Source: Treponema sp. (GTDB lineage: Bacteria > Spirochaetota > Spirochaetia > Treponematales > Breznakiellaceae). Taken from it: a stretch of 5,794 nt of DNA. Numbering within the stretch: the stretch's first letter is position 1; every line of letters begins with the position of its first letter. The stretch covers positions 1 through 5,794 of the forward strand of contig JAITJV010000118.1 of the NCBI GenBank assembly GCA_031278755.1. The letters are read 5' to 3'. The notes under the pieces were generated by a model that was not told the DNA's origin, did not search any database, and saw only the letters and a program-made list of their open reading frames with translations. The position numbers and the translations under genes are program-made. Below are positions 5,411 to 5,794 of this stretch, piece by piece.

Positions 5411-5794
5411 TTACAGATCCAGAATCCCCTGCCGGGGGCTTTCGGGCCTTTTTTCATCCCCGGAATCAGGCGGATCAGCCGAATCAAATTCGGTAAGATA
5501 TTTCCGGTAGCGGACCGGCATAAACTGTCTCTGCAAACGGGTGTTTTTTTTCGCTTCATTATTGACCGAACGGTGGTACAAACGCCAGAGATCGGCCCAG
5601 GGATCGCCTGTACCGCCCCGGAAATGGCCTGCGCCGTCCCGGAGATCGCCCGCGGCGCTCCGAAGACCGCCCTCCGCGCCGGCTTTGACAAAACGGGGAT
5701 CCTTTCCCTGTTCCCGCACAAGGGCTACGCCGCGCCTCTCGTCGATAATTGCCCAGGGCGCAGCGCCGAAACGGAGGGTAAAATGCCCGGCGAG
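5411..5794 (-). CDS. DUF4130/TIGR03915-type putative DNA repair/metabolism protein (partial, C-terminal part)
   Basis: The frame is open from the window edge to a TAA at 5411-5413 and gives 127 residues; the N-terminus lies beyond position 5794. HFTLRFG at visible residues 4-10 and WAIIDERRGVAL at 14-25 match the family pattern of a His-Phe-x-x-Arg-Phe element followed by Trp, Asp and an Arg-rich turn. LWRLYHRSV at 69-77 and KKNTRLQRQFMPVRYRKYLTEF at about 82-103 match the conserved C-terminal block, which runs R/K-x-N-x-R-L-Q, then MP-x-RY and YL-x-E. TIGR03915 proteins are known to occur in gene pairs with a radical SAM protein (TIGR03916) and are annotated as putative DNA metabolism or repair proteins; their biochemistry is not established. 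Between the two blocks sits a Gly/Arg-rich insert encoded by four 21-bp tandem repeats. The acidic/proline-rich tail after the last block looks disordered. The gene is separated from the efflux operon by 167 bases and a probable terminator. Confidence 0.8.
   Translation of the reverse strand, partial: LAGHFTLRFGAAPWAIIDERRGVALVREQGKDPRFVKAGAEGGLRSAAGDLRDGAGHFRGGTGDPWADLWRLYHRSVNNEAKKNTRLQRQFMPVRYRKYLTEFDSADPPDSGDEKRPESPRQGILDL
5596..5679 (-). repeat. Four tandem 21-bp repeats within the DUF4130-type gene
   Basis: Four consecutive 21-base units lie at 5596-5616, 5617-5637, 5638-5658 and 5659-5679. By eye the outermost pair on the upstream side (5638-5658 against 5659-5679) matches at 16 of 21 positions. 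The other units share the same GC-rich core, ending on the minus strand in a CCGGG-like block. Each encodes seven residues with consensus x-x-x-Gly-x-(Leu/Phe)-Arg; the last is diverged (Gly-Asp-Pro-Trp). The length keeps the frame, so copy number can change without breaking the protein. Confidence 0.75.

Noticed and set aside
5257..5721. Minus-strand open frame of 154 codons overlapping the repair gene
   Set aside because: It is a shadow of the DUF4130-type frame. Its Ala-Ile-Ser-Gly-like repetitions come from the 21-bp tandem repeat read in another phase, it runs through the terminator hairpin, and it matches no family I know.

Overview
The window looks like chromosomal DNA from a Gram-negative-type (diderm) bacterium. 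Its core is a minus-strand operon for an RND-family envelope efflux system. A spirochaete, possibly Treponema-like, is my best guess. It rests on the adaptor lacking the alpha-hairpin, as described for Borrelia BesA, and on the general look of the proteins. No rRNA or other marker confirms it, so treat the taxonomy as inference.

Layout, left to right. Positions 2-97 hold a short plus-strand reading frame that looks like the C-terminal end of an unidentified gene entering from the left. A convergent gap of about 66 bases follows. Positions 164-1171 (minus) encode a Gfo/Idh/MocA-type NAD(P)-dependent oxidoreductase. Positions 1164-4295 (minus) encode a full-length RND inner-membrane transporter. 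Positions 4296-5243 (minus) encode its periplasmic adaptor (membrane fusion protein). Positions 5244-5410 are intergenic and carry a strong perfect hairpin plus candidate promoter elements. Positions 5411-5794 (minus) encode the C-terminal part of a DUF4130/TIGR03915-type putative DNA-repair protein that runs off the right edge.

The minus-strand order of transcription is repair gene, hairpin (probable terminator), adaptor, RND pump, oxidoreductase. The last three genes are extremely tight. The adaptor stop codon TAG directly abuts the ATG of the pump, and the oxidoreductase ATG lies inside the end of the pump gene with an 8-base overlap. They are almost certainly cotranscribed and translationally coupled. 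The adaptor and pump should form an inner-membrane/periplasm complex that exports an unknown substrate using the proton gradient. No TolC-like outer-membrane gene is present here, and the adaptor lacks the hairpin that normally docks to TolC. The oxidoreductase at the end of the operon is soluble and its substrate is unknown.

Points most worth a second look: the hairpin-less adaptor without a local TolC; the in-frame TAG|ATG adaptor-pump junction; a sugar-type oxidoreductase coupled to an efflux pump; a four-copy 21-bp tandem repeat inside the repair gene; and a GTTCCAAAA-type motif recurring in the noncoding gaps. I found no CRISPR array, transposon, tRNA or clearly new defence-type system.
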